Assembly: GCA_934249275.1 (NCBI GenBank)
Contig: CAKQKT010000101.1
Coordinates: 1 to 6,026 of the forward strand
Direction: 5' to 3'
Source of the DNA: an uncultured Sutterella sp.
GTDB lineage: Bacteria; Pseudomonadota; Gammaproteobacteria; Burkholderiales; Burkholderiaceae_F
Length of the DNA stretch: 6,026 bases
In this document: positions 6,025 to 6,026 of the stretch, in pieces
Layout of the letters: every line of letters starts with the position of its first letter
How positions within the stretch are numbered: position 1 is the first letter of the stretch
The notes under the pieces: model-generated
The model's database searches: none
Seen by the model: the letters and a program-made list of their open reading frames with translations, nothing else
What the model was told of the DNA's origin: nothing
Position numbers and translations under genes: made by a program

Positions 6025-6026
6025 TT

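Noticed and set aside
1..6026. CRISPR array or other tandem repeats
   Set aside because: No regularly spaced repeats are seen apart from the 11-bp Pho units, which are operator half-sites.

Overview
The window looks like an accessory or broken-off piece of a GC-rich proteobacterial chromosome. All five protein genes lie on the minus strand. PstS has a Gram-negative-style export signal and a good PhoB-type promoter. AssT is a periplasmic arylsulfate sulfotransferase, a type that is abundant in gut Burkholderiales such as Sutterellaceae. That taxonomic guess rests on the gene mix and base composition only and is weak.

Layout from the right: an inward-facing repeat end (5951-6024), then a conserved-looking but unrecognised 181-residue cytoplasmic protein (5275-5820), then assT (3292-5094, probably GTG start) with its own strong terminator (3229-3262). 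A 469-base non-coding stretch follows (2823-3291). It holds a plus-strand candidate small RNA ending in two tandem terminators, and a minus-strand PhoB-controlled promoter made of four 11-bp repeats. The phosphate operon pstS-pstC-pstA comes next (2822 down to 114), with a GC-rich hairpin between pstS and pstC and a 4-bp overlap between pstC and pstA. The left end (1-75) is an inverted copy, about 91% identical, of the right-end repeat.

The pst genes encode the substrate-binding protein and both membrane subunits of the high-affinity phosphate importer. The ATPase pstB (and phoU) would normally follow pstA, but the repeat begins 38 bases after the pstA stop, so the operon is cut there, either by a real insertion or by an assembly break inside a multicopy element. 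Phosphate starvation acting through PhoB should switch on the pst genes. AssT moves sulfate groups between phenolic compounds in the periplasm and needs a disulfide; the usual dsbL/dsbI partners are absent here.

The least explained parts are the paired terminal repeats (ISL3-like termini), the plus-strand structured RNA candidate opposite the pst promoter, and the 181-residue protein. I see no clear new multi-gene system.
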